Shown here piece after piece: positions 63,389-64,000 of a stretch of 64,000 bases of DNA. How positions within the stretch are numbered: the stretch's first letter is position 1; the number at the start of each line of letters is the position of its first letter. A program made the translations under genes and the position numbers. The stretch is from JASLDZ01 sp964235945 (GTDB taxonomy: Bacteria; Pseudomonadota; Alphaproteobacteria; Caulobacterales; Caulobacteraceae): assembly GCA_964235945.1 (NCBI GenBank), contig CAXSDV010000011.1, positions 1-64,000 of the forward strand. Direction: 5' to 3'. The notes under the pieces were generated by a model. It was not told the origin of the DNA. It saw nothing but the letters and a program-made list of their open reading frames with translations, and did no database searches.

Positions 63389-64000
63389 TCAGCGCGTGAA
63401 CACGCCGACCAGTTCGATATGGGGAGACCAGAGGAACTGGTCCACGGGCAGCACGCGCACGAGGCGCCAACCGCCGCCCGCCAGGGTCGCCGCGTCCCGG
63501 GCGAAGGTGGCGGGATTGCACGACACGCCCACGGCCACCGCCGGCCCGCGCGAGCGGGCGATCTCGCCCGCCTGCTCGGGAGCGCCGGCGCGGGGGGGAT
63601 CGAACACCACCGCCTCCACCCGGTCGAGCTCGGAGGCCAGCACCGGGCGGCGGGCGAGGTCGCGCGCCTCCGCCCGCACCGTCTTGAGCCCCGGCGCGGT
63701 GGCCAGCCCCGCGGTCAAGGCGCGCACGGCGGGGGCGGAGCCGTCGACGGCGTGGACGGCGGCCACCTCCGCCATCCGGTAGGTGAACGCCCCCGCGCCG
63801 CAGTAGAGGTCCGCCGCCCGCGCCGCGCCGTCCAGGGCGGAGACGGCGAAGTCGGCCATGGCGGCCTCCGCGGCGGCGACGGCCTGCAGGAAGCCGCCGG
63901 GCGGCAGGGCCACCCGCCCCCGGCCGAAGCGCACCACCGTCTCGCGCGCGCCGTAGAGCGTCTCGCCCGACAGGGTGACGCGCGCGAAGTCCGCCTCCGC
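63389..64000 (-). CDS. TrmA/RumA-type RNA (uracil-5)-methyltransferase, C-terminal part
   Basis: Only the last 203 residues are in the window; the frame runs off the right edge. Seen are FGRGRVALPPGGFLQAV, AADLYCGAGAFTYRMAEVA (SAM motif I), FDPPRAGAPEQ, and the SCNP motif GVSCNPATFARDAATL with the catalytic Cys, then VDQFLWSPHIELVGVF. This is the m5U methyltransferase group that modifies tRNA U54 or 23S rRNA; the exact site cannot be told without the N-terminal domain and Fe-S cysteines, which are outside. Confidence 0.9.
   Translation of the reverse strand, partial: AEADFARVTLSGETLYGARETVVRFGRGRVALPPGGFLQAVAAAEAAMADFAVSALDGAARAADLYCGAGAFTYRMAEVAAVHAVDGSAPAVRALTAGLATAPGLKTVRAEARDLARRPVLASELDRVEAVVFDPPRAGAPEQAGEIARSRGPAVAVGVSCNPATFARDAATLAGGGWRLVRVLPVDQFLWSPHIELVGVFTR

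Overview
The window is very GC-rich chromosomal DNA from an alphaproteobacterium, most likely of the Caulobacterales or a close relative. The basis is family resemblance and gene order: a 347-residue MreB followed by mreC-mreD-pbp2-rodA, a SUV3-type helicase next to an S4 protein, 7Fe ferredoxin and CdnL/CarD, a split MetH, an HWE-type kinase, CobT-type cobaltochelatase and a promoter matching the alphaproteobacterial EcfG stress sigma factor. It is draft sequence: two runs of exactly 100 N (52500-52599 and 60780-60879) are scaffold gaps of unknown true size. Nearly all of it reads as core chromosome. I saw no integrase, transposase, prophage or CRISPR array.

Layout. 1-6.8 kb (minus strand): one-carbon/methionine operon, from an ArsR-methyltransferase fusion regulator through metF, the N-terminal half of MetH, a small methyltransferase and an unknown 134-residue protein to the C-terminal half of MetH. 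The genes after metF are joined by 4-base start/stop overlaps. 7-11.8 kb: MlaA and MlaC lipid-transport proteins, two secreted low-complexity proteins, a DUF2076 protein, a TVP38-type membrane protein and an unknown protein. 12-18.2 kb: rod-shape (elongasome) operon mreB-mreC-mreD-mrdA-rodA. 18.3-24.4 kb: six-gene MoxR/DUF58/SpoIIM/RDD operon. 24.4-29.7 kb: a membrane protein, LLM oxidoreductase, small secreted protein, SGNH-like lipoprotein with altered active site, a 60-residue protein and a DEAD-box RNA helicase. 29.7-35.6 kb: an Mfd-family translocase, then a two-gene unit of a degenerate polysaccharide-deacetylase-like protein and an FkbH-like HAD protein with an N-terminal cysteine cluster.

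35.7-47.4 kb: LacI regulator, degenerate trypsin/PDZ protein, MFS exporter plus GH92 mannosidase, a winged-helix AlkX/YcaQ-like protein, a YhhQ transporter, a duplicated CsbD stress protein with a clear EcfG promoter, cobT, a phytase-like secreted protein and ribosomal protein L28. 47.6-52.5 kb: DUF3617 protein, SUV3-like helicase, S4 protein, FdxA and CdnL/CarD. After the first gap: a thermonuclease-like lipoprotein and tRNA-Arg(CCU).

53.6-62.2 kb is a signalling block on the minus strand: a CheB-CheR-PAS-HWE kinase (interrupted by the second gap) translationally coupled to a single-domain response regulator, then a Crp/Fnr-type regulator, then a two-domain KaiC-like ATPase overlapping a hybrid histidine kinase. 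The window closes with a SAM methyltransferase and a partial TrmA/RumA-type RNA methyltransferase. The most interesting parts are this KaiC/kinase block without KaiA or KaiB, the HAD/cysteine-cluster unit, and the genes inserted between the halves of MetH.
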